Made by a program: the position numbers and the translations under genes
Assembly (NCBI GenBank): GCA_943330855.2
Contig: CALQJI020000010.1
Location: 17,982 to 81,981, forward strand
DNA length: 64,000 nucleotides
Reading direction: 5' to 3'
Source: Klebsiella pneumoniae
GTDB lineage: Bacteria > Verrucomicrobiota > Verrucomicrobiia > Limisphaerales > SXTU01
Notes under the pieces: generated by a model
What the model was told of the DNA's origin: nothing
Seen by the model: only the letters and a program-made list of their open reading frames with translations
Databases searched by the model: none
Shown here: positions 44,936-54,466 of the stretch, piece by piece
Position numbering within the stretch: position 1 is the stretch's first letter
Layout: each line of letters begins with the position of its first letter

Positions 44936-47900
44936 TCACTTGCCGGCGGGCTTCGCGGGGGGGCCGGGCTTGGTGACGGTGAGCTTGCTCTCGCGCTTGG
45001 TGTTGCCCCATTGGTCCACGCCGCGCACGACGAGTTCGTTCACGCCGGGGCTGAGGCCCACGTTGTTCAGCCGCCACTTCACGTCGTCCAGCCATTCGAG
45101 CTTCGCACGCGGCTGGCCGTCGATGACCACGGTGTAGATGCCGAAGGGGGCTTGGCCTTCGAGGGTGAGGGAGACGGCGTCGGTCGTGAGGGGCTGGCCG
45201 TTGTTCGTGGTGAGCTTGAATTCGAGCTTATACTTGTCGCCCATCTGCGCGAGGGCGTGGGGCTCGCGCGCAGCGAAGAAGCTGAGGAACTGCTGCGGGT
45301 TGACGACGTAAGCATTGCTGGCCTCTTCTTCTGCCCGGAGGTAGGCGTTCACCTTGGGGGAGTTCTTGGTGTAGTTCTCCAGCAGCTCGACGATGTAGTA
45401 GTAGAAGAGGCGGCGCGCATACGGCTTGTCCATGAGCCCCTGCACGTTGCCGCCCCAGTAGCCTTCCTGCTTTTTGGGGTCGAAGCCGCCGAAGGCGAAG
45501 TCGGCGTCCCAGAGGAAGCACATGAATTTGCCGTCGTTGGGCTTGCGGAAGAAGAAGCAGTTGTGGCTGGTGCCCATGCTGAAGGTGTCGGAGTCCTTGG
45601 AGTAGCCGCGCAGGGCCCAGTTCTTGAAGGTCATCTCGAGGTCGATGTGCCGGCGCACGTCGGCCTCGTTGTAGTTGTTGCCGCCCATCGTGCTCAGCAT
45701 GGCCATGAGGGCGGTGTAGTCGTCTTCGGCCTCGCGCGTGCGCTTGGACCAGACGATCTTGTAGTTGAGGGGGTCATCGCCGTAGTTGAGGGAGAAGGTG
45801 CTGTTCCTCATGTTCGCTCCCTCCCCGCTGTCTTTGTAGAAGAACATGTAGGTGGTGCGATAGAGCTCGCCTTGTGACCCATTCTTGAAGATGCGGTTGA
45901 GGAAGTCGTTTCCGATGGGCTCGACGTCCTCGAACATGTTGACGGGCCCGCCGTTGATGAGATGGCGCACCATCTCGGACTCGTTCACCGGGTGGCCGAG
46001 TTGGTAGAGCATCCAGCGGGCGAGGCGGGTGTTGAGGGAGTTATTGTCCCAACTGAGCTTGGTGTGGTCGCGGAAGGCGCGGTCGGGGGGGATCTTCCAC
46101 TTGGCGCGGTTGAGCGTGAGGTCGCGGGTGAAGGAGCTGCCGGCGGGGTGCACGCGGCAGTTGTAGTAAATGTCCTTCTCGTTGGAGATGAAGGTCATGT
46201 TGTAGTAGCGGTTCGAGAGGCGGGGGAAGCGGAAGAGGTGCTTGTTGGTGTTGCCTTGCGTGAGGGCGTCCGTGTCGAAGGGAGACATGACGAAGCGCTG
46301 GGTCCGCAGGTCGCGGGGGACATTCTGGTTGTCGATGATGTAGAGGGCGGGGAGGTCGGGGCCTTTGCGCGGGAGGAGGGAGCGGGCGCCGCCGGCGGAG
46401 CGCGCTTCCACGTAGAATTCCACGATCTGTTTGTCGGCTTTGTATTCCGGCAGCAGGGCGCTGAAGACGCCGTCCCCGGCGACATCGTCTCCGCCGGTGG
46501 CGGTGTCGAACATGGGCTTGCTCTGCCAGGGGACCTTGCCGTTGGCATCGGGCGCGCGGTGGTAAAGGGTCGCGCTCGCCCCGGGGGTGGCGGAGGTGAC
46601 GTGGACGGTGACCTTGACCGTGTCAGTGGTGCGCGGGACGGCGGGGTAGTGGGCGAGGTTCTCGGCCTGGGCGGCGGGAGAGGGGAGGGCGCGGGAGTTC
46701 TTCTTGCCGGGGGTGCCGAGGTTCGAGGGGACGTCGAGCTGGAAGACTTTGGCAACGCTCCAGTCCCAGGTGTGGGCGACGAGGAGGTGGGAGCCGTTGA
46801 CCCAGCGCGCGGTGAACTTGAGCTCATACACGTTGCTCTTCACGAGCATGGGGGTGTCGATCTCGACGCGGTTCACGCGGTTGTCGCCGTGGCCTTCGCT
46901 GATGATGTGGAGCTGGTTGCCATCGAGCTTGCTGGCCCAGTGGTTGCCCTGCCAGAGCCAGCCGGTGTCGCTCTTGCCGTTGAGGGAGAACTTGTTCGCG
47001 TTGGTGAGGACGTTGGGGCCGGTGCCGTCCTTGCGCAGCTCCACGTCGGAGAGGATGGAGTGGCCGCTGGCGTTCAGGTAGAAGTGCAATTCGCGGAAGT
47101 CGCTGGGGTCGCCCATCGTGAGCTGCTCGGTGTAGGTGGCCTTGTGCGTGTAGGTGCGCGGCTTGGATTTGTTGGACTCGTCACTCGCGGCCCACGCGGA
47201 GGAGAGGCGGTTGTCCATGTCCGGGTGGAGCAGCTCCAGGCTGCTGCCACGGCCGGCGGCGAGTTCCGGCCAGTCGCCGCCGGTCTCGTAATCCACCTCG
47301 TCCACGAGGTTCCCCTTGGCGTCGAGGAGGCGGAGGTGGTCGCCGTCGTTGCTCAGTTTGCCGGAGAAGTTGCCCAGCACGTTGATGGCCCCGTGGAAGG
47401 AGCGCAGCAGCCCGGCGTCGGCGGCGATGACGAGGTAGTCGCCGGCCTTGAGCTTGGTGTTCGGGGGGAAGATGAAGTCAATACCTCCGGTGAGCACCCA
47501 GTCGTTCAAGTTGACCGTCTGCTTGCCGCGGTTGAAGAGCTCCACATACTCGCCCTTCCCCTGCGTGTCGGGCGGCTTATACATGAGCTCGTTGATGACG
47601 ATGTCGAGGTTGCGGGCGGGCGCGTTGGTCTTGTCGCGCGAGTGCTTCGTGTCCACGTAGAACTCACTGCTGCCGTCGGGGAACGCGGAAAAGAACTCAC
47701 CGTGCTTGGAGAGATGGAAGACGTGCGCGTCCATGACGATGCTCTCCGCGCCCACGAGGAAGACGGTCACATCGCCGGCGACGGCAGGGAAGGAGACCTC
47801 GAAGGTCTTGACGCCTTTGGGCGGGAGCTCGCCGACGAGGGTGACTTTGTTGGCGAAGCCGGACTTGCTCGAAAGGAAGTGGCCGCCGAGGGAGACGCGG

Positions 47901-49531
47901 TTGGTCCCGGCGTTGTAGACCTCCACCCAGTCAACCGCGCCGTTCTTACCCAGGTGGACTTCGTTGAGCTTGAGCGAGCCGACGAGGCCGGACTGCTTCG
48001 CGTTCGCCGCGTCGGGGGAAGGTTGCGCCAGGTGGAACCACTGCCCGCTGCCGTCGGGGCGCTGGCCCAACGAGCGGCCGTCCACCGGCACCACGGCGTT
48101 GATCGCGTGCAGCACGGTCTGGCCGTCCGGCGCGACGAGGTAGGCGACGACCGGCTGCTTGGGCCACACGCCCGCCTGGATCATGTCCAACACGCCGTAG
48201 CTCTTGGGGCGGATGACGAGGTCTTGAGGGATTTGAAAGCGGCGGACCTGCGGGGCCATGGCGGCGGGCGCGGCCGGCAGGAGGAAGTGGCCTTTCAAGT
48301 TCACGGGGAAGGAGCCGGAGTTGTAGAACTCGATGAAGTTCACGCCGGTTTCGCCCGGGAAGACTTCGTTGATGAGCACGGAGCGCGCGACTGCCGCGCC
48401 CGCCGCGCGGACCTTCAACCGCATGCCGAACGCGAGGTCGGGATTCGCTCCGGGGAACTGGTGGACCTCGATGGCCAGGACGTTGGTGCCGCGCACCAGC
48501 GCAGCGGGGTTCGGGGCGAAGATGGCTTTCTCCTCGGTGGCGTCCCCGACGTTGCGGTTGGCTGGCGTGATCGCACGGACTGCGCCGCCGGGCATGCCCA
48601 CCCGCCCGATTTCTTGGTTGTTCATGTAGAACACCGCGCCGTCGTCCACGATGGCGTCCACGGAGAGCGCCCCGCCCGGCGGCCCGTTGTAGATAAAAAC
48701 GTGCCGGAGGTAGTAAGTGACGAAGCCCGGCCGCGCGACGGAGCGGATGCCCGGAGGCGGTAGCTTCGTCGTGCCAAATCCGACCAGGCCGGGCCCGCGC
48801 CGCCAGTTGGCGGTGGGGTAAACCAGCTCCTTCCACTTCGTTGTGCTGAGGTCGGCGCCCTCGAACACCGCCCACTGGGCGTCGTAATCCACCACGATGC
48901 TCTCGCCCGACTGGCTGACGAGTTCCGGGTTACCCACGGGCACCTCGTTCGCCGCGCCGGACTCGGTGCCAGGGCCGCCGCCGGGCTTGGAGCTGACGGT
49001 CCAGTTACGCCAGTCGTCCACCTTGCGGTCGGGATTCTTGAGCACCAACGCGTGGCCGCCGCCGTTCGCCACCGCCGGCCAGGGCGAGCGATCCATATAC
49101 TTCACCGTGGACATGGTGAGGCCGTTTTTATCGAGCAGCTTGAGGCGGTCGCCCTGTTTGTTCAGCCGGCCCACCCACGGGCCCAGCACGCGGACGTTGT
49201 TGGGGATCTTGTAGACCGTGCGCGTGGTCCGGGCGTCCGCCATCGAGAGGACGATGCGTTCGAAGGGCTTCATCCACGAAGCCATGCCGTCGGCGGGGAG
49301 AAAGGCGGGGAAGCGGAACTCGATGCCGCCCTTGAGCCGCCAGTCCGCGATGTCAATGGCGTTGGCGGTGTTGTTGAAAATCTCGACGTATTCCGGCTGC
49401 TCGCCGGGCGGGTGATACATGATCTTGCTGATCAGCACCTGCTCCGCGCGCGCTCCCAGCGCGAGCGCAAGCGTGAGCGCTGCAAGGACCAATCCTGCAA
49501 CGCGCTTCCACTGGATCGTAATTGAACTCAT
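44936..49531 (-). CDS. Secreted CotH-kinase-like protein with lamin-tail domains
   Basis: 1531 residues from ATG 49531 (MSSITIQWKRVAGLVLAALTLALALGARA, a signal peptide). At least three lamin-tail (LTD) beta domains can be seen: ISKIMYHPPGEQPEYVEIFNN near the start, LINEVFPGETGVNFIEFYNSG, LNEVHLGKNGAVDWVEVYNAG and INELMYKPPDTQGKGEYVELFNRG. An Ig-like/fibronectin-like stretch follows, then a C-terminal CotH-type atypical kinase: residues in KIVWSKRTREAEDDYTALMAM and FLWDADFAFGGFD (usually WDxD). CotH proteins phosphorylate exported substrates. The N-terminal LTD repeats suggest surface attachment. It diverges from the LOG-family gene. Confidence 0.85.
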   Translation of the reverse strand: MSSITIQWKRVAGLVLAALTLALALGARAEQVLISKIMYHPPGEQPEYVEIFNNTANAIDIADWRLKGGIEFRFPAFLPADGMASWMKPFERIVLSMADARTTRTVYKIPNNVRVLGPWVGRLNKQGDRLKLLDKNGLTMSTVKYMDRSPWPAVANGGGHALVLKNPDRKVDDWRNWTVSSKPGGGPGTESGAANEVPVGNPELVSQSGESIVVDYDAQWAVFEGADLSTTKWKELVYPTANWRRGPGLVGFGTTKLPPPGIRSVARPGFVTYYLRHVFIYNGPPGGALSVDAIVDDGAVFYMNNQEIGRVGMPGGAVRAITPANRNVGDATEEKAIFAPNPAALVRGTNVLAIEVHQFPGANPDLAFGMRLKVRAAGAAVARSVLINEVFPGETGVNFIEFYNSGSFPVNLKGHFLLPAAPAAMAPQVRRFQIPQDLVIRPKSYGVLDMIQAGVWPKQPVVAYLVAPDGQTVLHAINAVVPVDGRSLGQRPDGSGQWFHLAQPSPDAANAKQSGLVGSLKLNEVHLGKNGAVDWVEVYNAGTNRVSLGGHFLSSKSGFANKVTLVGELPPKGVKTFEVSFPAVAGDVTVFLVGAESIVMDAHVFHLSKHGEFFSAFPDGSSEFYVDTKHSRDKTNAPARNLDIVINELMYKPPDTQGKGEYVELFNRGKQTVNLNDWVLTGGIDFIFPPNTKLKAGDYLVIAADAGLLRSFHGAINVLGNFSGKLSNDGDHLRLLDAKGNLVDEVDYETGGDWPELAAGRGSSLELLHPDMDNRLSSAWAASDESNKSKPRTYTHKATYTEQLTMGDPSDFRELHFYLNASGHSILSDVELRKDGTGPNVLTNANKFSLNGKSDTGWLWQGNHWASKLDGNQLHIISEGHGDNRVNRVEIDTPMLVKSNVYELKFTARWVNGSHLLVAHTWDWSVAKVFQLDVPSNLGTPGKKNSRALPSPAAQAENLAHYPAVPRTTDTVKVTVHVTSATPGASATLYHRAPDANGKVPWQSKPMFDTATGGDDVAGDGVFSALLPEYKADKQIVEFYVEARSAGGARSLLPRKGPDLPALYIIDNQNVPRDLRTQRFVMSPFDTDALTQGNTNKHLFRFPRLSNRYYNMTFISNEKDIYYNCRVHPAGSSFTRDLTLNRAKWKIPPDRAFRDHTKLSWDNNSLNTRLARWMLYQLGHPVNESEMVRHLINGGPVNMFEDVEPIGNDFLNRIFKNGSQGELYRTTYMFFYKDSGEGANMRNSTFSLNYGDDPLNYKIVWSKRTREAEDDYTALMAMLSTMGGNNYNEADVRRHIDLEMTFKNWALRGYSKDSDTFSMGTSHNCFFFRKPNDGKFMCFLWDADFAFGGFDPKKQEGYWGGNVQGLMDKPYARRLFYYYIVELLENYTKNSPKVNAYLRAEEEASNAYVVNPQQFLSFFAAREPHALAQMGDKYKLEFKLTTNNGQPLTTDAVSLTLEGQAPFGIYTVVIDGQPRAKLEWLDDVKWRLNNVGLSPGVNELVVRGVDQWGNTKRESKLTVTKPGPPAKPAGK

Positions 49532-49713
49532 GCGACAACCGCCCAAGCCCCACCGTCGCGGAGACAACGTGTCTGCGAGCACGGGAACAGCTTGAGCTGG
49601 GACCAAGCTAGATTTTAGGCGTGCGGGCGTCAATGGGCCCCGGAGCGGCGGGCGGGAGCATCACGCAAGGTGCCCTGCATTGTCTTTTTCACCCCACCCG
49701 CTACGCTGCGCGC

Positions 49714-50745
49714 ATGGACAAACACCTGCGCCCGTCCACCAACTCCGAACTGGAACACCGCATCCGCGACCTCATCGCCGTGAAGGGCGGCGGCCACAAC
49801 GAGGACCTCGTCACCGACCTCATCCAGCAGGCGCTTAAACTCCTCCGCGATGTCGAGGACCGCGGTGATGTGCGCGTCATTCAAACCGCCGTGCGTGAGT
49901 TGCGCTACGCGTTCAAGCTCTTCGCGCCCTACGCCGGGAAGCGCAAGGTCACCATCTTCGGTTCCGCGCGCACGTCGCCGGACTCGGTCGAATACCGGCA
50001 GGCCGTCGAGTTCGGCCGGAAGATGGCCGACGCGGGCTTCATGGTCATCACCGGCGCCGGGCCGGGCATCATGCAGGCTGGCCACGAGGGCGCAGGGGTT
50101 GAGCGCAGCTTCGGCGTGAACATCCGCCTGCCGTGGGAGCAGTCCGCGAATCCCGTCATCGCCGAGGACAAGAAGCTCGTCACCTTCAAATACTTCTTCA
50201 CGCGCAAGCTCATCTTCATCCGCCACTCGGACGCGCTCGCGCTCTTCCCCGGCGGCTTCGGCACGATGGACGAGTCTTACGAAGCGCTCACGCTGATGCA
50301 GACCGGCAAGAGCCAACTCATGCCCCTCGTGCTCGTGGATAAGACCGGCGGCACCTATTGGAAAACGTGGGACAAAAACGTCCGCGAACACTTATTGCGC
50401 GACAAACTCATCTCGCCCGAGGACCTCGGCCTCTACCACATCACGGACAACGTGGAGGACGCCGTGCGGCACATCGCGCGTTTCTACCGGAATTTCCACT
50501 CCACGCGCTTCGTGCGCGACCTGCTGGTCATCCGGCTGAAAAATCCGCCCACGCCTTCTGCCCTCGCGGCCCTGAACGAGGACTTCGCCGACATCATCAC
50601 CGGCGAGCCGTTCCACGTCATCCCGCCCACGCCCGAGGAGACGGACGACGCCGAGCACCTCGACCTCCAGCGCCTCGCCTTCGGCTTCAACCGCCGCGAC
50701 TACGGCCGCCTACGGCAGTTGATAGACGTGCTGAACCAATACTGA
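49714..50745 (+). CDS. LOG-family protein (putative cytokinin riboside 5'-monophosphate phosphoribohydrolase)
   Basis: 343 residues from ATG 49714 (MDKHLRPSTNSELEHRIRDLIAV). The LOG/TIGR00730 core is clear: VTIFGSARTSP, GFMVITGAGPGIMQAGHEGA and FPGGFGTMDESYEALTLMQTGK, in which PGGFGTMDE corresponds to PGGxGTxxE. N- and C-terminal extensions (about 70 and 100 residues) place it in the long-LOG class. Members hydrolyse nucleotide N-glycosidic bonds; some are really PpnN-like nucleosidases, which match this length better. Cytoplasmic. Divergent from the CotH gene, convergent with the HEAT/cytochrome gene. Confidence 0.85.
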   Translation: MDKHLRPSTNSELEHRIRDLIAVKGGGHNEDLVTDLIQQALKLLRDVEDRGDVRVIQTAVRELRYAFKLFAPYAGKRKVTIFGSARTSPDSVEYRQAVEFGRKMADAGFMVITGAGPGIMQAGHEGAGVERSFGVNIRLPWEQSANPVIAEDKKLVTFKYFFTRKLIFIRHSDALALFPGGFGTMDESYEALTLMQTGKSQLMPLVLVDKTGGTYWKTWDKNVREHLLRDKLISPEDLGLYHITDNVEDAVRHIARFYRNFHSTRFVRDLLVIRLKNPPTPSALAALNEDFADIITGEPFHVIPPTPEETDDAEHLDLQRLAFGFNRRDYGRLRQLIDVLNQY

Positions 50746-50763
50746 GGCCGAGGCCATGCAGTT

Positions 50764-50897
50764 GAGCCACGGATGGAACACGGAACGAACACTGAGTAGC
50801 GCTTGGAAAGCTTGCCGCTGCGCGTCTGTGTTCAACTCAATCGCTGGATGCGTTCAGCTCGTCCCCATCCGTGTTTCATCTGTGTTGCATCCGTGCT
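50764..50897. repeat. CACAGATG-type inverted repeat (family F), copy 2
   Basis: GAGCCACGGATGGAACACGGA at the left faces CCATCCGTGTTTCATCTGTGTTGCATCCGTGCT at the right (about 50867-50897). It sits in the convergent 161-bp gap between two genes and resembles 14545-14649. Confidence 0.65.
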
Positions 50898-50906
50898 AAC
50901 GAATGC

Positions 50907-52094
50907 TCACGGCAACGGCACCTGCCCCTTGCCGCGCAAGTAGGCAATCAGGTTCCGCACCTCATCCTCCGGCAGCGCTTGGAGCAAACCCTCCGGCATC
51001 ATCGAAAGCTCGCTCTGCTTCAGCCGCGCGATGTCCGTGCGCGCCACGGTCAACGTCTCGTTCGGCGTGACGAGGGTCACCGCCGTCGCGTCCTGCCGCG
51101 CCAGGATGCCGGAGACGCTGCGGTCGTCCTTCGTGTCGAGGTTCCAAGTGCGGTAGTCATTCGGAATCTCCGCGTTCGGGTCGAGAATGTTGTGCAGCAA
51201 GTAGTCGAGGTCCGAGCGGTTCGAGCCGGTGATGTCCGGCCCGACCTTGCCGCCGACGCCGTAGAGCATGTGGCACTGGCCGCAGGTCTTGGCGAACACC
51301 GCGCGGCCCTTCCCCAAGTCCTCCTGCGGCCGGCCCGCCTTCGCGAGCAACGCCTTGTAGCGCTCCATCTCCGCCTTCTTGTCCGCCGTGCTTTCGCGCG
51401 CCGCGCCCCAGTGTTGGTCGAGCGCTGCGTTGAGGTCAGCCTGCTGGTAGTTGCGAAGCTGACGAACCAAGTCGGCAGGTAAATCCTTCGCCGGAAATTT
51501 CCCGGCGGCGAGCGCGCCCACCAACGTCCGCGCAAACGAAACGCGTGCCGACAACGTGCCGAACGCATCACGCTTCTCGGCCGAGTCGAGCGTTGGGAGT
51601 AGTTCGAGAATAGCCGGCGGCGTCTTCGGGTCGTCATACGTCGCCAGCCCGCGCAACGCAGCGCCGCGCAACGCCGACTCTTTGAGCAACTGCCGCAACG
51701 GTTCCGCCAGCGACGCGTCCTTCGCCGCCACGAGGGCTTCGAGCGCCGCGAGCCGTTGGGCAGTCGATGCCTTTGCGTCGAGCAACTGCTTCCTCATGTC
51801 CGCGAGCGCACTGGCGCTGCCGAAGACGAGCGAGAGTTGCTGCACGAGCTCCTTCACTTGCGCGTTACTGCTCTGGCCCAGCTTGGTCGCGAGCGCGTCC
51901 CAACCGGCCGGAGCCTTCACGCCGCGCCGGCCCTTGAGGCCATCGCCCATGCCCTTGAGGATGTCGAGTTGCACCTGCGCGTCGTCGGTGGACGCGAGCA
52001 CTTGCACGAGGATGGGCAGCGCGTCATCGGACTGCGCGCGGAGCGAGGCGAACGGCAAGGCGGCGGTGAGCAAGAGCAGGAGTAGGCGTTTCAC
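50907..52094 (-). CDS. HEAT-repeat protein with C-terminal c-type heme
   Basis: 395 residues from a GTG at 52094 (VKRLLLLLLTAALPFASLRA, a clear signal peptide); the ATG-initiated longer frame through 52475 has no coding character and overlaps the divergent gene. The middle is a series of short alpha-helical (HEAT-like) repeats (LATKLGQSSNAQVKELVQQL, LAEPLRQLLKESALRGAALRGL). The C-terminal cytochrome part has CGQCHMLYGVGGKVGPDITGSNR, followed by a methionine-containing region with SGILARQDATAVTLVTPNE and LIAYLRGKGQVPLP, the tail typical of PVC cytochromes. A periplasmic protein, related in domain type to the truncated gene at the window start. Divergent from the DUF1549 gene. Confidence 0.85.
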   Translation of the reverse strand: MKRLLLLLLTAALPFASLRAQSDDALPILVQVLASTDDAQVQLDILKGMGDGLKGRRGVKAPAGWDALATKLGQSSNAQVKELVQQLSLVFGSASALADMRKQLLDAKASTAQRLAALEALVAAKDASLAEPLRQLLKESALRGAALRGLATYDDPKTPPAILELLPTLDSAEKRDAFGTLSARVSFARTLVGALAAGKFPAKDLPADLVRQLRNYQQADLNAALDQHWGAARESTADKKAEMERYKALLAKAGRPQEDLGKGRAVFAKTCGQCHMLYGVGGKVGPDITGSNRSDLDYLLHNILDPNAEIPNDYRTWNLDTKDDRSVSGILARQDATAVTLVTPNETLTVARTDIARLKQSELSMMPEGLLQALPEDEVRNLIAYLRGKGQVPLP

Positions 52095-52217
52095 CCGCGC
52101 ACTGTGAGAACGCTGGCGGAGCACGGCAAGCGCACTTTGCCGATCCACCGAGGAAACACCTTTGAGTTCGCGGTCGTTACGCATGAACAAACGCCTGCTC
52201 AAGGCATTCTCATTTTG

Positions 52218-54464
52218 GTGCTTCCTGACCAACCCCGCAACCCGGTCCAGCCAACGCCTCCGCACCATTGGCTGGCGCTGGTCTGCGCCATTCTGTGCGC
52301 GGGCGCGAGCAACGCTGCGGAACAGCCGCGCGCGGTGAGCTTCGTCAATGACGTGGTGCCGGTGCTGACCAAGGCTGGGTGCAACTCCGGCGCGTGTCAT
52401 GCGAAGGCCGGGCAAGGGCAGAACGGGTTTCAGCTCTCCCTCCTTGGGTTCGAGCCGCAGGAGGATTACGAGCACCTGGTGAAGGAGGCGCGTGGGCGGC
52501 GCGTGTTCGCGGCGTCGCCGGAGCAGAGTTTATTGCTGATGAAAGCGTCCGGTCGTCTGCCGCATGGCGGCGGGATGCGGCTGGACCCGGCGTCGGAGGG
52601 CTATCGGCTGCTGCGGGCTTGGCTCCAACAGGGCACGCCGTTTGACCAAGCCACCGCGCCCAAGCTCGTCTCCCTCGACGTGCAGCCGCCGCGCAAGACG
52701 CTCAAAGTGAAAAGCGAGCAGCAGCTCAAGATCACCGCCCGCTACGCCGATGGCCGCACGCGCGATGTCACCCAGCTCGCGCTCTTCGAGGCCAACGACC
52801 GTGCGATGGCCGAGGCCTCCGAGTCCGGGCGCGTCAAAATTCTCGACCTCCCCGGCAACGTTGCGGTGATGGTGCGCTATCAAGGCTTGGCCGCGGTTTG
52901 CAACGTCTCCGTCCCGCTCGGCGCGCCGGTGAAGCATCTACCGCCGAGCAAGGGTTTCATTGACCAGCTCGTCTTCGCGAACCTCAAGCTCATCGGCATC
53001 CCGCCGTCGCCGGTGTGCGACGACGCCACGTTCATCCGCCGCGTGTCGCTGGACATCGCAGGACGCTTGCCGACCGTCGCGGAGGCCGAGGCATTTCTCG
53101 CCAGCAAGGAGCCGACGAAGCGCGACAAGCTCGTGGACGCGCTGCTCACCAGCCCGGACTACGCCGACTTCTTTGCGAACAAGTGGACCGCGCTGCTCAA
53201 GAACAAGCGCGACGCCGCCAGCGACATCACGGCGAACTTCGCCTTCCACTCGTGGGTGCGCGATAGCCTGCTGGCGAACAAGCCTTACGACCGACTCGTG
53301 CGCGAGCTGCTCGCGGCCACCGGCACCATCGAGGGCAACCCGCCAGTGGCCTGGTATAAGCGCGTGAAGCAGCCGACCGAGCAGCTCGAGGACGTCGCGC
53401 AGCTTTTCCTCGGCGTGCGCATGCAGTGCGCGCAATGCCATCACCATCCCTTCGAGCGCTGGAGCCAGCACGACTACTACAGCATGTCCGCCTTCTTCAG
53501 CCAGATTGGGCGCAAGCCCACGGCCACGGCGGGCGAGGACGTCATCTTCCACAAGCGCGGCGTGGCGCAAACGGAGAACAAGAAAACCAAACTCCCCGTG
53601 AAGCCCGCCGGCCTCGGCGACCCCACGCTCGACATTCCGCCCGACGAAGACCCACGCCTGCGCCTCGCCGACTGGATGAGCAACAAGGCGAACCCGTTCT
53701 TCGCGAAGGCACTCGTGAACCGTTACTGGAAGCACTTCTTTAAGCGCGGCCTCATCGAGCCGGAGGACGACATCCGCGACACGAACCCGCCGTCGAACCC
53801 CGAACTGCTCGACGCGCTGGCGAAGCATTTCGTCGAGAGCGGCTTTGACCTGAAGGCGGTCGTGCGCATCATCACGCAGTCGTCCACCTATCAACTCAGC
53901 GCGACGCCGAACCAGCACAACGGCGTGGACCGGCAGAACTTCTCGCACTTCTACCCGCGCCGCCTGCAGGCCGAGGTGCTGCTCGATTCGATTGACCAGT
54001 TCACCGGCGCGCGCACGGACTTCGCGGACCTGCCGCTCGGCACCCGCGCTATCGCGCTGCCGGACAACAGCTACAACCGCGGCTCGGCGTTCTTGAAAGT
54101 CTTCGGCCGCCCCGAGGGCGCGAGCGTGTGCGAGTGCGAGCGCGCCTCCTCCGCGAGCCTCGCGCAGAGCCTGCACCTGATGAACGCCGCCGACGTGAAG
54201 GCCAAGCTCGCCAGCAGTGGCGGTCGCGCCGAGCGGCTGGCGAAGTCGGACAAGCCCGAGCCGGCGAAGATTCGCGAACTGTATCTCGCCGCCTTCGGGC
54301 GCGAACCGCAGTCGCACGAGCAGGCGGTCGCGGAGGAGTATCTCGCAAGACCTCGCGAAGACGCCGCCGGCAAGCCGCTCCCGCCCGAGCAGTCCCGCCG
54401 CATCGCCTACGAGGACCTTCTCTGGGCGCTCATCAACACGAAAGAATTTCTCTACAACCACTAG
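52218..54464 (+). CDS. DUF1549/DUF1553 protein with N-terminal cytochrome-like segment
   Basis: 748 residues from GTG 52218 (signal peptide with HHWLALVCAILCAGASNA). The in-frame ATG at 52104 would leave only 9 bp to the divergent GTG start at 52094, so the later start is preferred. The N-terminal segment carries CNSGACH (a CX4CH-type heme-like motif) and QNGFQLSLLGFEPQEDYEHL. An Ig-like strand region follows (LKVKSEQQLKITARYADGRTRDVTQLA), then DUF1549 (FIRRVSLDIAGRLPTVAEAEAFLA) and DUF1553 (MQCAQCHHHPFERWSQHDYYSMSAFF, with canonical CAQCH; ALVNRYWKHFFKRGLI; PRRLQAEVLLDSIDQFTGA). Exported PVC protein; the catalytic role is not known. Its stop is 2 bp before the next gene. Confidence 0.88.
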   Translation: MLPDQPRNPVQPTPPHHWLALVCAILCAGASNAAEQPRAVSFVNDVVPVLTKAGCNSGACHAKAGQGQNGFQLSLLGFEPQEDYEHLVKEARGRRVFAASPEQSLLLMKASGRLPHGGGMRLDPASEGYRLLRAWLQQGTPFDQATAPKLVSLDVQPPRKTLKVKSEQQLKITARYADGRTRDVTQLALFEANDRAMAEASESGRVKILDLPGNVAVMVRYQGLAAVCNVSVPLGAPVKHLPPSKGFIDQLVFANLKLIGIPPSPVCDDATFIRRVSLDIAGRLPTVAEAEAFLASKEPTKRDKLVDALLTSPDYADFFANKWTALLKNKRDAASDITANFAFHSWVRDSLLANKPYDRLVRELLAATGTIEGNPPVAWYKRVKQPTEQLEDVAQLFLGVRMQCAQCHHHPFERWSQHDYYSMSAFFSQIGRKPTATAGEDVIFHKRGVAQTENKKTKLPVKPAGLGDPTLDIPPDEDPRLRLADWMSNKANPFFAKALVNRYWKHFFKRGLIEPEDDIRDTNPPSNPELLDALAKHFVESGFDLKAVVRIITQSSTYQLSATPNQHNGVDRQNFSHFYPRRLQAEVLLDSIDQFTGARTDFADLPLGTRAIALPDNSYNRGSAFLKVFGRPEGASVCECERASSASLAQSLHLMNAADVKAKLASSGGRAERLAKSDKPEPAKIRELYLAAFGREPQSHEQAVAEEYLARPREDAAGKPLPPEQSRRIAYEDLLWALINTKEFLYNH

Positions 54465-54466
54465 CC

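Noticed and set aside
44472..45095. Minus-strand frame of the 44346 array (ASRRAGTHPRRVES heptads)
   Set aside because: Heptad periodicity follows from the 21-bp repeat; both strands and several frames are open, so no single protein is supported.
45962..48763. 933-residue plus-strand open frame opposite the CotH protein
   Set aside because: Shadow; the composition is dominated by Gly/Val/Glu with no recognisable domain.
52104..52217. ATG start of the DUF1549 gene
   Set aside because: Only 9 bp separate it from the divergent GTG start at 52094; the GTG at 52218 gives a proper signal peptide.
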